DNA of 64,000 nucleotides from Rheum nobile (GCA_027886185.1 WOAB01000583.1:2542001-2606000); one strand, 5' to 3'; positions 33,779 through 46,689 are shown, counted from the stretch's first letter. The notes: generated by a model from the letters alone, not told the origin. Numbers and translations are program-made.

Positions 33779-33863
33779 TATATACAGTATCACAGCCTAC
33801 GCCGAACACAGCTTCATTGCTCAGCGAAAGCAAAGTCAACAAGAGAGAGAACGTTTTACGACA
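33779..33863 (+). promoter_or_regulatory. Leader and minimal promoter of the SDR gene, truncated by MULE-B
   Basis: Only about 85 bp separate the MULE-B end from the SDR start codon. They begin tatatacag, a possible TATA box that is also the likely target duplication. Then comes a purine-rich leader with caacaagagagaga. Any upstream promoter must now lie in or beyond the transposon. Confidence 0.5.
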
Positions 33864-35668
33864 ATGGCGGAGTCTTCTTCTGCTGCTCCCGGAGGTAGTT
33901 TCAGAAACCCTAACCGATGGTCTCTGTCGGGGATGAACGCCCTGGTCACTGGTGGCACCCGAGGCATTGGGTCTCTTGCTTTCTCTCTGCCCATTTTTTC
34001 CCTCCAATTCTGTGAGAAATTTGGGGGTTAAGGATGTTCCAGATTTCAATTTCGAATTGTTTTCCTTCGAATTGACAGGCATGCGGTGGTGGAGGAGCTT
34101 GCCGGATTGGGGGCGAGGGTTCATTTGTGTTCAAGGAAGGAAGAGGAACTTAATAAGTGCTTGAAGGAGTGGCAGGCCAAGGGTTTTGCCGTCTCTGGAT
34201 CCGTTTGTGATGTATCTTGTCGTGATCAACGGGATAAATTAATGGATGAAGTCTCTTCTGTTTTCTCTGGCAAGCTCAACATACTTGTACGTGTTCTTAG
34301 CTTAATCGATGTTTGCGAGATCTCAATATTTTTGTTATTATAATCATAGTTGAAGACTATTTTCATTGATGCGTTGGATGTTGATTCATCAAGACCTAGT
34401 TTGTGATAGCTTGGCGATTATTTGCTTGCAGAATATACTGATCTCTGAGTCGTTTTGTTTCTTGAAGATGTTATAGAAGTTTGAAAGTTGTGATTGAAAT
34501 GGAAACATTGAGAGGGAAGATTCCTTTAAATTGCATAATTAAATTATCTGCTGAATTGTCTAAAGTTCAATTGCTCTATGCAGTCTTCGCTCTTCTTATA
34601 ATGGCATTTTGTTATACCATATTACTATTACTTGTAACTAGTTAAATTGGTACACTAGGAGGATGTCTTGTAAGTTGTAACTCTCATCTCTTAAAGCATA
34701 GTTGTTGAGATATTTCAGAAGTTTGCAACCTTCATTTTACTTAGCAACTGATTCGTCGGCAGATTCCATGGTGTTATGGACTTCTAATTAAGAAGAGTAC
34801 TTGCACAACTTGCAATTGCAGGTAAATAATGCCGGGACGAACTTCAAGAAAGCAACTGTGGATTACACGGCTGAAGAATTCACGAAAATTATGTCAACCA
34901 ACTTCGACTCTGCCTATCATCTGTGCCAGCTAGCTCACCCTCTTCTGAAGAACTCTGGGGCCGGAAGCGTTGTTTTCATATCCTCTGTGGCAGGTGTTGT
35001 GAGTTTGGGGACAGGATCCATTTACGCAGCTAGTAAAGGTAATTTATAGACATTACTGCTAATCTAATGAGATTTGAAATTAGAATGTGATAATTTATTC
35101 TCACTCTCACATTACTCTTTCAGCTGCAATGAATCAAATTACGAAAAATCTAGCTTGTGAGTGGGCAAAAGACAACATTAGGGCCAACGCAGTAGCACCT
35201 TGGTACACCAGAACCTCGCTTGTTGAACATGTAAGACCCCTTATTGATTGCCAATTTCGACTCCTGACTTCATTCATCTTCAATGTGTGTAATACTCTGA
35301 AAATTGTAGACCAGTGGAGTGATTCTTGCCTTTTGTTGTGGCATTAGATTATTTGGGATGATTCCATATACGTCTCTCCTGCCTCTTTTAATTGACCTCT
35401 CGGGCAGAGAACACACAAAAAGCACACACTCACTTTTCAGTCTCTTACTTCCTAAGTGTTTATCTCTGAGGGTTTTCAGTTGCTTGCTGACGAGAAGTTC
35501 GTGGAAGAAGTCATATCTCGGACTCCTCTCAAAAGGGTGGCGGAGCCAGAAGAAGTATCATCAATGGTCGGATTCCTCTGCCTCCCGGCTGCTTCATATG
35601 TCACTGGACAGGTCATTTGTGTCGACGGAGGAATGACTGTAAATGGTTTCTACCGTCAGATCTACTAG
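33864..35668 (+). CDS. Tropinone-reductase-like short-chain dehydrogenase
   Basis: Five exons, 33864-33970, 34079-34286, 34822-35038, 35124-35230 and 35480-35668, join to 828 nt (275 residues) with consensus splice sites and no lesion. The Rossmann motif TGGTRGIG is at residues 29-36, NNAG at 107-110, and the catalytic Ser at 159-160 with Tyr173 and Lys177 (YAASK). The C-terminal CVDGGMTVNG is typical of the tropinone-reductase-like group of classical NADP(H)-dependent SDRs. Length is normal for the family. Most such plant proteins are not tropinone reductases, so the substrate cannot be told. This is the only clear host gene in the window. Two large MULEs lie immediately upstream. Confidence 0.93.
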
Positions 35669-36650
35669 AACTTCTGCTCTGCTCGCTTTCCATCAAAAAG
35701 CTGTAAGTTTTCTTCATTCTTTGCTTTAGCTCAAACAGAGTTTCATTTGTGTCCATTTTCCTAGGTAGACTCGTACAATTGTGATGCAAACATAGTTCTT
35801 CTTGTTCAACCCCAAATGTTTCATGCATGAAATAGGAACTCATCACAATCAAAATTTTCAAGTAACAGCCTCTATTGGCTAATTAATGCCCATAATGTTT
35901 CTAATGTTTGCTAGGCTTCTAAAACTAGTCACGCTATTAACTAGATTTCTTATGTTTCATTCATGAAACACGAACTCGTCACAATTGAATCATAATGGCG
36001 TTACCATTATGTTCTTTGTATGCCAGGTTTCGTCAAGTAGATCGTGATCACAACTTAATGTGTCTATATGTTGTTGTAGTTTTCATATGTTTGTTTCATT
36101 GTTTGTATGTTGAAGAATGATTTGTATTTAGCCCGTCTTTTATTTTATGAGTTCAGGAGAACGTAGTCTTTCCTTTGTTAAAAAGAATAATGAAGATTGT
36201 GTAAATGGTGTTTGGATTTGAGTGATTGTACTGCTTAGTACAAAACGGTCACCTGGACTACGTTTTTTTTTTAATCTTCGTATGTAAATGTTTATTTATA
36301 TAAACGCTGTTTTGTACTATTACAAAGAAGTTGTATACTGAAATAGTGAAAACCTAAAGCAAATTATCATGGGAGTATGGGACAAAGCAACCAAAACTCT
36401 AGATGAAAACTAAGATATAGTCAACAATCTACACCTATGTTGTGTACTTGTGTTCATGACGTAGTGCGAGGAAATTGATCGGTGACGATGAACGAAAATT
36501 GTCATTGATGGTTATCTCTTTGGTTTCATTGATGGTTTTTGTAATTGATAAGTATTTCTTGCTACATTCTTTTTTAATAGGACAAGTCAGAAGAAGAAGA
36601 ATGACAAATGTCACGTTCAGTTCTAGCTTTATACGACAGGAAAACGTACG
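35669..36650 (+). other. 3' flank of the SDR gene
   Basis: AT-rich non-coding DNA that should include the 3' UTR. A motif 'cgaactcgtcacaatt' near 35970 is an imperfect direct copy of one near 35837. Nothing else is recognised. Confidence 0.5.
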
Positions 36651-38448
36651 AAGTGGATTTTTTATTTTTATTTTTTGATGAGAAAAGAATTAGTCGGGGT
36701 CTAGTAACGATGCAAGGTCCGGCCTAGAGCATCCAATTGGATGAGAACACGAAGTTCTGGGTTTGATTCCAAGACAAATCTCAAAGGTGAGAAGCTAAGT
36801 TTAACAATTTGATCAGCAGAGCGGTTCACCTTCCGAAAATCATGCCTTATAAGGATTTCCTGAAAAGAATGGAGATCGATGAGGATGTCAGCGATGACCA
36901 TTTCAATTTTCCAAGGGCAAGTCCAAGTGCCTAAGATGGAGTTATAAGACACAAATTGTCCCATTCGATTTCGATTTTATTAAGACGAAGGGAAATAGTT
37001 GTTTTGATACTGTTTTTCAGAGCTATGGTTTCTGCCATTAGGACGGAGAGGCATCCGTATTGTTTGTTGGACATATGGATTGTTTCAGCATATTCATTTC
37101 TGATGATGAAACCCGTACCTGTTATACCATTTGGTATTTTCGTTCCATCAAAATTTATTTTGCAAAATCCTGGTTTTGGTTTATCCCATTTAATTTTTTT
37201 AGTCTTATGCCTAATGGTTGGGTTGAGTTTTTTAGTTGTTATTTCATCTGCATCTAATACCTTAGTTTTATTCCAATTCTGGATTAGGATTTTAATGTAT
37301 ATTGTGAGATCTTTGATTTTGTTCGGGTTAGGTGTTTGAAATATTACTTGGTTCCTATTGATCCATGTGTCTCACCGGGTGGTAGCAAGACAAATCCATT
37401 CATTTTTAGTAAGTAAGGACTGCAGATCACGGATTAAGTCAATAGGTTTTTTGTTATTAGTATTTAATCTTCTAATGATGAAATCAATAGGAAGATTTTG
37501 TTTCCTGATTTGTTCCAGCGTATTGGGGCACTTGAATAAGAAGTGGTTTAGGTCTTCATGCGGATTATTGCACGCGTCACATGCTAGTGGGATCGAGACA
37601 TGTTTTTGTGATAGCCTAGCTTTCGTAGGTAGGCCATCATGACAAATTTTCCATAAGAAATTCTTTATTTTTGGGTAGGTATCAAGTTTCCAAACCCATG
37701 ACAGGTCATTAGTAGGAGGGTTTGTTTGTTTGGTTATTAATTCAAAGGCCGTTTTAGTAGAGAACCATCCAGATTTATTTGGAGCCCAATAGAGTCGATC
37801 GGGAATGTTGTTCTGTGGTATTTGGATATTGTTAATAAACTCAACAGCTTCATCCTGAAGCACAACTTTTAGTTTAGGAATATCCCATTCTTTGTTAGTG
37901 ATGAAATCACTCACTTTGGTTTGGTCATCAAAGTAGATGTTTGGGAGAACGTAGTCTTTAAGGGTAAAATTGGGGGTCCATGGGTCCACCCAAAAGTTGA
38001 TAGAGTGGCCATCGCCAATGAGCCATTGCAGACCAGCTTTGAAGTCATTGCGAAGTTTGAGGAGGTGGTCCCATTGTCAAGAATGGTTCATTTTTCTAGT
38101 ATAGTTAAGAATATTATCATTTTTGAGATATTTTTCTTTGATGATTTTGACCCAAATGTTATTTGGTTCTGCAAATATTTTCCAAATGAGTTTCATTGGA
38201 AGAGATTTGTTCATGTCTTCCGTTTTACGGATTCCTATTCCTCCATTTGCTTTATTTTTGCAAATTTTATCTCACCCGATAAGTGGTTTAAATGATAGAT
38301 CTTTGTTCCATAGGAAGTTTCTGTTAGCTTTATCCAGTTTTTGGTGTAGGGAAGCTGGTAGCATAAAGCATTGTATGATGTAATTTGGTTTCGCGGCCAA
38401 GTTTGCTTTGATAAGGGTAGCTCTTCCCTCAAGGGAAAGAAAGTGGAT
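36651..38448 (-). mobile_element. 5'-truncated LINE with target duplication
   Basis: Minus-strand order from the right: LSLEGRATLIKANLAAKPNYI (RT thumb side), then a zf-RVT region with WAPNKSGWFSTKTAFELI, DACNNPHEDLNHFLFKCP and an RNase H end ELRVLIQLDALGR. A T-rich run near 36661 is the poly-A tail. The short repeat aagtggat at 36651 and 38441 is a likely target duplication. Several stops interrupt the frame. It belongs to the same family as the full-length LINE at 51488. Confidence 0.8.
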
Positions 38449-38590
38449 CTTCATCTCAACTTATCAAATAAATTTAATTCATTTTTTTTATATAGTTAAG
38501 AACTAGGCTGCTTTTATTATCCTTTCGGATAATCATAAGAAAAACCTTCAACATAGGATGAAGGGTTCCGTTGTAGTTAACACTACTAGT

Positions 38591-38682
38591 ATGGCCTAGT
38601 AAACGTAAGGTCTTTATATTACAATATTGGGAAGTCATGGCCTAGTGAACATAAGGTCTCTATATTACAATTTTGGGAAGCC
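38591..38682. repeat. 46-bp tandem duplication
   Basis: 'atggcctagt' starts at 38591 and again at 38637, followed in both copies by 'aaggtct.tatattacaat.ttgggaag'. Confidence 0.8.
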
Positions 38683-39325
38683 AGAAAGTATGTTGCCTGG
38701 TTAGCTTCTCGGTAGTAATGTTGTACTTTAACATCTTCAAAGTAAGCTTTGAATCTTCTTGTATCGCGAATAATCATGTCGATCTCCCAAGAGGTATTCC
38801 ATATACCTTGTAATGCATTTAAGACTGTGAGGTTGTCTCATCCAATTGTAATCTTCTTGATCCCCAACCGATGCGCCTGAGCGGTTGAGCCACACCTACC
38901 CACATCGAGATAGCTTCAGTTTGTAGAATAGTAGTTGCATGGATATTTACATTGTCCATAAACACAATATTATTGTTCATGTCCCTAATAATATAACCAA
39001 TTTTCGATTCCCCATACTTATTTTTTGAATCGTTAAAGTTTAATTTTAAACGATCCCTAGCTGGTTTAGACCAATAAACATGTCTAATTTTGATTTTTGT
39101 TTTAATATTTTTGCTATCAATTTTTGTGTTCTTATATCTTCTATAGAAATGTATAATAGGGTCGCAACTTGGGAGATCTTGAGATGCATTTCAGAAGATT
39201 ACAACATTCATGTAGTTCCAGATGTGCCACCAAGCAAATACTGTTAGTTCAAAGTTTGTACTAGCTCCTCTATAATAAGATATGTTGTCATAGAAATTAT
39301 CCCTTAGATAAATAGGGTTGATGTT

Positions 39326-39769
39326 AGGGCTGTTCATCGGGCCAAAACCGAACCGAACCGAAACCGAACTTCGGAATTTTGTGAACCAAAAACCAAACCG
39401 AACATATTCGGTTCGGGTTCGGTTTTATTCGGTTTTGGCCCGAAATAAACGAATATTTTGAAATTATGTTGATTTAGAGGTTTTAGTGCACAAAACCGAA
39501 TTAGACCAAACCGAACTTGGACCAAACCGAACCAAACTTAGACCGAACATGGACCGAACTAGACCGAACCGAATTGGACCGGACCGAATAAGTTTGGACT
39601 AATTTATCTAGAAATCTAGGTTTTTAAATTATTTTAAAAAATAATCAGTTTTGGACCGAACCGAACCCGAACCAAATATTATTTTTATAAGAATCGAAAA
39701 CCAAACCGAATATAATCGGTTCGGGTTCGGTCCAAAAAACCGAAAAACTAAACCCGATGAACACCCCTA
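39326..39769. mobile_element. 444-bp MITE built of aaccgaa/ttcggtt motifs
   Basis: The ends are inverted (agggctgttcatcggg at left, cccgatgaacacccct at right) and the flanks repeat gttgatgtt exactly (39317-39325 and 39770-39778), a 9-bp target duplication. The interior is composed of accgaacc and ggttcggt words. Such ttcggttcgg-rich inverted elements are common in plant genomes. The 9-bp duplication suggests MULE-type mobilisation, though an 8-bp hAT reading cannot be excluded. Confidence 0.8.
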
Positions 39770-40454
39770 GTTGATGTTTTCATTAAAAACATTTCCAGAT
39801 TCTCTTAAGATCCCTTATGTGTAAGAGCATTTAAAAAAAAATTATTTGCATCTTCATTTGATTGTTTGCAGAGTATACATTGTGTTGGAACTCTATTGTA
39901 ATGCATGTTGAGTCTTTCTTTAGTTGGTAGTGAATTAGAGCACGCTTTCCAATGAAAAAATTTAACCTTCGGTGGGATGCTCAATTTCCAAATCCACTAT
40001 AGGTTATTGTTATTTTCATTATTTTGTTGGGATTGGAGGGACAATGTTGCCGATTTGATGGAATAATTTACATTTGGTGAAGGTTCCCATATCAGTTTAT
40101 CTTCAAAGTCATGGATTGGAATCTGTATATTTTTTATTTTCTGAAATATGTTGTTTGGTACTAAAATGGACAGTCTACTTTCATTCCATTCTTTAGTTTC
40201 ATTTATGAGGTCCGAGACCTTCAAAGGAGGAGGATTTGTGGACATAATGTGATTTATGCTAGTGTTGTATACCCATCTATCATTCCAAAAATTTAATTCA
40301 ATTTGTTGGTTGTCTTTTGTGTTTCCAACTTTCCATGCTCTAGTTTTATTCATGTCCATAGGACAGGTAATTCAGTAATTTTACATGGTGGCTTTAGTCA
40401 TTCTACTTGAATGCATAACCTTTTTAGTGAAAGAGTAAGATTTTGCTCGGTAAA

Positions 40455-40800
40455 GTTTTTTTGAGATTAATGGGATTTGGTTATTATTTTAATTTATTTA
40501 ATGAGTGTTTGGTTAAAAAATATCAATCTAATTTAAGGAGATTGTAGTAGATTAATGTAGTTTAATTCTACCAATTGTTTAATGGGACATCCCTAAGATT
40601 GTTAAAACTTAACGAACTAAATTTAATTTTGTCATCATTTCATCTTGTAATACCGAACATCAACTATATTTTAAAAATAATTAAGTTGATAAATTCGGTT
40701 CCAACTCCAGCTAATTATTCGGCTCCAACTTTAGATTCAGCTACTCATTCAACTGCATTTCATATTTCATCTGAATATCGAACATAGTCTAAGCTAATGA
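40455..40800. repeat. Dispersed repeat, copy 1 (copy 2 at 46186-46475)
   Basis: Both copies share 'gagattaatg', 'ttaatgagtgtt', 'aaaatatcaatcta', 'agtaga' and 'ttaattctaccaa'-type words in the same order, ending with 'gctaatcattcaac'-type words. They flank the LINE at 40880-45043 on both sides in the same orientation. No open frame or clear TIR is seen. Confidence 0.65.
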
Positions 40801-40879
40801 AGCGTTGATTGTTCAAAGAGTTGTTAATGTAAATTTTAAGTATGATATATATTTTAATTTTTTAAACAGACAAACAGAA

Positions 40880-43800
40880 GATATCCTTACAAACAAGAAG
40901 GCATACCTAAATCATCACCACAGATGATTTTCACAAAGGATTTACAAGCTAACGGAACGGTCGAAATAATGGAGTCGAGATCGATGATGATGATTACGAT
41001 CATGATGCGGCGAAAGGAACTCCGAAATAGCACTGTGAAGAATAGTGGAATGGATGTTAGAAGTAGCCAGGAAATCAACGGCTTTGTTAGACTCTCGGTA
41101 GCAGTGATGAACTTGAAAATAATCCAAACCATGTAACAATGATCTAATTTCCGTAATTATAGGAGAAATTTCCCATGGAATTTTCCATATTCCACGGATG
41201 GAATTAATGACTGAAAGATTATCTCCTTCAAGAACTATCCGCGTAAACCGATGCAAAATAGCCCTACGAAGGCACTCAAGAGCGGCCAACACCTCAACTT
41301 TAATAGGTGAGGAGCAGAGAATTTGCCTATGGTCTAAGAAGACCACTTCACCGGAATGGTTACGGAATACATATCCAATGTGTAGAACCATTTTGTTTGA
41401 CCGATGCGTCAAAACTTAATTTAATACAGTTAGGAGGAGGTTTTCGCCATCGGGAAAATTGTCTGGAGCCCTTATTTTTGCTGGAAAAGGAAGGTTCCTG
41501 CGAAAAAGACCGAGTCCAATCCTTGTAAGAAATGAAAGCAATGTTGATTGTTGTATGAATATTAAAGGGAACCTTTCTAAAGATTGAAGCATTACGGTAT
41601 TTCCAGATAGTCCACCAAAGAAAAAGGAACAGAATTATATCTTTGTTTCTGGAATGGAAGATTTCCAAATTAGTATAGAAGTCATTGTCGAAGTCAAAGC
41701 TATATGTGTGACCACTGATTTTTTGAAGTAATTGTAGGGATCGTAAAGTGAATGGACAATAAAAAAATAAGTGGTTGGAGTCCTCGAAAGGCGGATTACA
41801 AAGGACGCAGTGAGATGGAACCCTAGAGAAGTACCTATTTAGGCGGTCTGTTGTAGGCAAAGAGTCGGTGAAGCATTTCCAAAGAATTTTTTAAATTTTT
41901 GGAGGAATGTGCAGTTTCTAGAACCAATTTGGAAAACTTGGTGAGGCAGCGGTGTGAGTAGTTAAAGAGCGAGCACTTTTGACAAAAAAAATACCGTCAG
42001 TTGATAGATACCAAATAAGTTTTTCAGGTATGTAAGTTATAGGTATAAAAATGTTCAAAATTTTAGGGATTAAGTGAGATGGAATAAGACGTTGAATATC
42101 TCCCAAATCCCATTTTTTATCAGGGGTAATGTATTGGGAAACAGTGGTCATGCGGTCATGGTTTCCTGTGAACTGTGAAAGAATACAGTCAGGGATCTAG
42201 TGGTCTTCCCAGAAATTGATGTGAGTACCATCACCAATTTGCCAGAACAAACCTTGTTAGAACTGTTCTCGTAGCTGCAAAAGTCTGGAGAATTGCCTTG
42301 AATCTGAAGGCTTTTTTTTTGTAGGAGAAAATATTAGAATGTCGTAAATACTTCTTTGATATTAGTCGAACCCAGAAGGAATGAGGGTCTGCTAACAATT
42401 TCCAGAGAAGTTTCATTTGCATAGTAGTATTTGTGTTTTGAAATAGTTCAAGATCAAGACCCCTATAACACTTAGGCTGACAAATAGACTCCCACCCAAT
42501 AAGTGAATGATAATTTGGTGTTGAATGATTCCAGAAAAAGTTTCTATTAATTTTATCAATCTCGTGGCAGACTCCTTTCGAAAGTAGGAAACTCTGCATT
42601 AAGTAATTAGTTTGTGATTGTAAATTAGATTGCATTAGGACACAACGTCCAGCTTGAGACATCGAGTTTGCTTTCCAGTTTGAGAGTTGTTTTTGTAATT
42701 TTGAAATAGCATCAGAGAACATCTCATTTTTAACTCGTCCCCTAATAATAGGAATTCCCAGATACTTTTCCATAGAGCGAGTAACCTGTAAGTTTAAAAT
42801 ACTTGCAAGTGAAAGAGATTATTGCCTAGAAATACTACAGGTTGTTTGGAATGTACTTTTATGGTAATTTATAGAAAGGCCAGATTTGAGAGAGAAGTCA
42901 TCAAGTATGGATTTGATTAAAAGCATATTATCATGGCTAGCATTTGCAAATATTAATGTGTCATCAGCAAAATTTAAGAAATGAATGCATGTTCCATGTT
43001 TCGTTATCTTAATGCCAACCTTTCTGTGACTAGAACTGGATTCTTGAAGGAGGGTACGTGCCATATATTCCATTGCAAGAATAAAGATAAATGGAGCTAT
43101 AGGATCACCTTGTCGTAAGCCACATAGAGGGTGGAACACATATCCCGGTTCATTGTTGACAAGGACTGAGGATGAATTACTTGTGATATAAGTCATAACC
43201 CGTTGTATCCATAGATCTGAAAATTCGAAACTGAGGAGGACATGTGTAATGAAATTCCAATTGAGTTTGTCATAAGCTTTCTCCATATCTAGCTTAAGAG
43301 TCATCCATCCATGTTTTCCCTTTTTTTCTTTTATGGAAGGAGTGAAAGATTTCATGAGCGATGAAGATGTTATCCTGAATAAGACGTCCAGGAACAAACG
43401 CACCTTGCAGAGGACTAATTAATTTATGGAGAATTAGTGATAGCCGATTTGACATAATTTTAGTTATAAGTTTGTAGGATGTGTTACAAAGGCTAATAGG
43501 CCTATAGTGGTTAATAGTGGTCGGGTTTTCTATTTTATGAATTAAAGTAATGAATGACTGAGCAAACTCACAAAGTAATTGTCCTGAATGAAAGAATGAT
43601 TGAATAGCAGAAGTAAGTGAATTCCCAACTATATTCCAGTATTTTTGGTAGACTCAACAGTAAATCCATATGGACCTGGCGTGGCAATGTAAAAGCATTT
43701 TTTTTTTAATTTTCGTGGCTGTTGGAGGAGAACAAAGTTGGTGGTTATCGTATGCAGAAATTATGGAGGGTATTATAGTAAAATTCGCTGGTGTTAAAGG

Positions 43801-45043
43801 AGCATAATGAGATGGTTTAAAACGAACTGCTAGTTCATCCGTGATTGTATTTCTAATTAATGAGTCATCAAACAGATGATTTCCATTTTGGGAAGTAAAA
43901 GAAGTGATTTTTTATTTGTAAGTTCTTATTTTAGCAACAGTTTGAAAGTATCGTGTATTCATATCTGCGTTGAGGTTATGTTTGATTTTATCACGCTGTT
44001 TCCAGTACTCATGTTGAAATTTTAGAAGCTTGTTATATTTAAGGAGGTGGTTGTCGTAAAGTTGTAGTGTTCAAGAGTTTGTTGGATCATGAAGAAGTTG
44101 TGTTTGAAGGTTAGATAATTTATCATGTGTCATCTTTAACTGATAAAGCGTATTAGCAGTGTTATTCTATTTCCAAGATTTAGAATAAGATTTAAGTAGC
44201 TTTTGTTTCATATAAAATTTGAACATGTAGGATCCTTTATATTTATAATTCCAAACTTTGGAAACTAATTTGGCAAACGAAGGTTGATCAAGCCATGCAT
44301 TTTCTAGTCGGAAATGAACCTTTCTAAATGTCTGAAAATTATCCAAAGAAATTGTAATGAGGCAATGATCAGAAATGGTGAAGAGATAGTGGTGAACGAT
44401 GGCGTTATTGTAATTTTGCAAAAAAGTATGGATGTAAAAATACCCGATCAAGCCGTTCAAACGTGGTGTTAGTAGAGGTAGACAATCGACGCCACGTGAA
44501 AGGGAATCCAGAAAATGGAGCATCTACCAAATCAAACTCATTAGTAAAGGTTGAAAGTCTTTGAAATCTACTATCTAAGATGATAAGACCTCCCAACTTA
44601 TCGAAAGGCGAAAGTAAATCATTAAAATCTCCTATTACGAGAAAAAGTAAATTGTAATTTGTAATCATCATTCAAATATTGTTCCAAAAAGCGGACTTAT
44701 TGTCTTCCCATGACAGAGCATATATAAAAAATAGAAGAAAATGAATATTCAAACGTTCATATTCTAGAAGAATGACATTATCAATGTTGTATAAGATTGT
44801 GGTATGTGGTAGAAATGTAGAATTGGAGCAAATAAGCCAAATACCACCTCTAGTTCCGATTGTTGGGCACATAATGAGTGATTTGAAGCCTGTTTTATTA
44901 TAGACTGTTTGGGGTGGCATGACATTTGATTTAGTCTCGGAGAGACACAAGAAATCCAAGTTATTAATATGTCTGATAAATCCAATTTAAGTCCAAAAGT
45001 TAGGTCTTTTGGAACCTCTGCAATTCCAGTATTCTATTTTCAT
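40880..45043 (-). pseudogene. LINE ORF2, almost complete but decayed
   Basis: From an ATG at 45043 the minus strand opens with YWNCRG and LCLSETKSN of the AP endonuclease, then GDFNDLL. Reverse transcriptase follows at about 43400-42800 (LDMEKAYDKLNWNFI, GLRQGDPIAPFIFILAMEYM, FADD), then the RT thumb, the zf-RVT Cys/His segment (HCVLCNPPFEDSNHLFFYCP) and RNase H, where the final segment reads ESNKAVDFLA. Many stops and frameshifts occur. No ORF1 is seen upstream, so the copy may be 5'-truncated near 45050. It is a different subfamily from the 51488 LINE. Confidence 0.85.
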
Positions 45044-46185
45044 TTAATTATGTAATAATACACATAATATAGGTAATTTGTATGTGAGAAATAATTGTTA
45101 CAAGGATGAACAAAAATAATATTTTTCCTGGACTTAAATACGTACATATAGCCAATTTCAGAGATGAGTTTATATTGATATTCACGAGGGGGTCATAAGG
45201 CAAGCTAAATAAGCTGCCAGTTCGAAACAAGAGAAGAATAAAATAAGAATCAACAAAAATTAAACAGTGTAAAATAAAAATGAAAACGTTATAAATCATA
45301 ACGGAGACAGAAGCAGAATGAAAGTAGACATTCAAAGTATTGTAATCATACAAAGTAAATGAAAGATGAAGGAAGAAGCACAGAGCATGCGTTGAACTAA
45401 AGCTAAAGTAATAAATAGTAGTAAGTACTTTAGGCCATACATAGACGAAACTGCAATACATTAAATAGATTTCTTGACCATAAATACGGAGATACAAAAC
45501 AGTAAAGATGTAATGAAAGACATAAATTGTGGTTTGAATGTTCTCTATATCATTTCTATGTACTCTTCTGTATATTCTCTTCTGTATATTCTATAGATTA
45601 AACTTGTTTATTTTATATCCTAAATCCTAAAATATAAACCATATACCTAAATCATAAATCTTAAATCCTAAGCCTTAAATCATATACCCTAAACCCTAAA
45701 GTCCTATATCCTAAACTCTAAATTCTAAATGACTATAAATCCTAAATCTTAAATCTTAATTATTAATCCTAATTTAAAATATAAAATAATTAAGTAAAAT
45801 ATAAAAAATACATAAAAGAGTGTATAATTAGGGTGTAGAAAATTTAATGTGAGTATAGAGTTCTGTTGTTATAAATTGTTTGCGGTATTAAATAAAAGAT
45901 GAATGAATTAAAATCAAGAAAGAAAAAGAGATAATCATGTAGAACTAGTAAAAGTGCCAGCAAAGGAAGAAATGGGTTATGAAAGGGACACGTGTAGAAT
46001 ATAGTCTGCAAGACTAAATTCTAAAAAGAAGCATATCTCTTGGGAGAAGCAGATCATGAGAAATGGTGAAAGTCCGGGTAATAATCCAAGCGGATGAAAA
46101 CATACAAACAAAGTTTAAATTACTGATCAAAGCGGTGTTTGCTTGACTAATCAAGTACATAGCAACAGATAAGTACAAAGGTAGA
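45044..46185. other. Non-coding AT-rich interval with telomere-like words
   Basis: An interval with no supported gene. At 45620-45780 degenerate ccctaaa / cctaaat words recur (for example taccctaaaccctaaag near 45687), loosely resembling plant telomere repeats. The density is low and the repeats are not in register. A weakly hydrophobic open frame at 45048-45497 on the minus strand has no recognisable features. Confidence 0.5.
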
Positions 46186-46475
46186 GCTCTTTTGAGATTA
46201 ATGTAGATTGATTTTACTTTTAATTTACTTAATGAGTGTTTTGCAAAAAAATATCAATCTAGTTTAATAAATTTATAGTAGATAAATATAGCTTAATTTT
46301 ACCAAATTTTTTTAATGTGTCCCTTTCAAGATTATTGAAGATTAAAAAATTGAATTTTTCTTCTCACTTATCACTAATTATATTTTTTAAATATTTAGGC
46401 TAATAAATTCAGCTCCAGTTTTAACTAATCATTCAGCTTTAATTTTAGTTTCAGCTAATCATTCAACGAAATCAT
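46186..46475. repeat. Dispersed repeat, copy 2
   Basis: Counterpart of 40455-40800, shorter and more diverged. It is followed by a retroelement-like tail (ataaggtaagaattt near 46520) without the stem-loop seen at 16277 and 59861. Confidence 0.6.
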
Positions 46476-46689
46476 TTTATAACATAAACTTGTTTTCCGT
46501 CGAGTTGTATGTCTTTTCAATAAGGTAAGAATTTAGAGTATCGGACAAATCCAATCAATCAAGACAGCGATAAAACCGCCAACTAGACAAGTCGGCTTAT
46601 AAAACCGCTCGTTGGACAAGCCGACTTGTTGATAAAGATATGATTTATATCACATTCCGTTTTGAATTTTTTTTAATAAGGCAAACATA

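Larger units (their letters stand above)
38482..40377 (-). mobile_element. Second decayed LINE fragment, split by a MITE
   Basis: The right part (40359-39997) encodes NFWNDRWVYNTSI and KLIWEPSPNVNYSIKSA of the zf-RVT region. The left part (about 39240-38690) is a decayed RNase H region. The repeat taattca at 38475-38481 and 40378-40384 may be its target duplication. A 444-bp MITE at 39326-39769 interrupts it. Confidence 0.65.

Noticed and set aside
45048..45497. 149-residue hydrophobic minus-strand frame
   Set aside because: No domain, no splice context and AT-driven composition; probably chance or decayed LINE leader.
45600..45780. Interstitial telomere array
   Set aside because: The ccctaaa-like words are sparse, degenerate and out of register, so this is simple AT-rich repetition.
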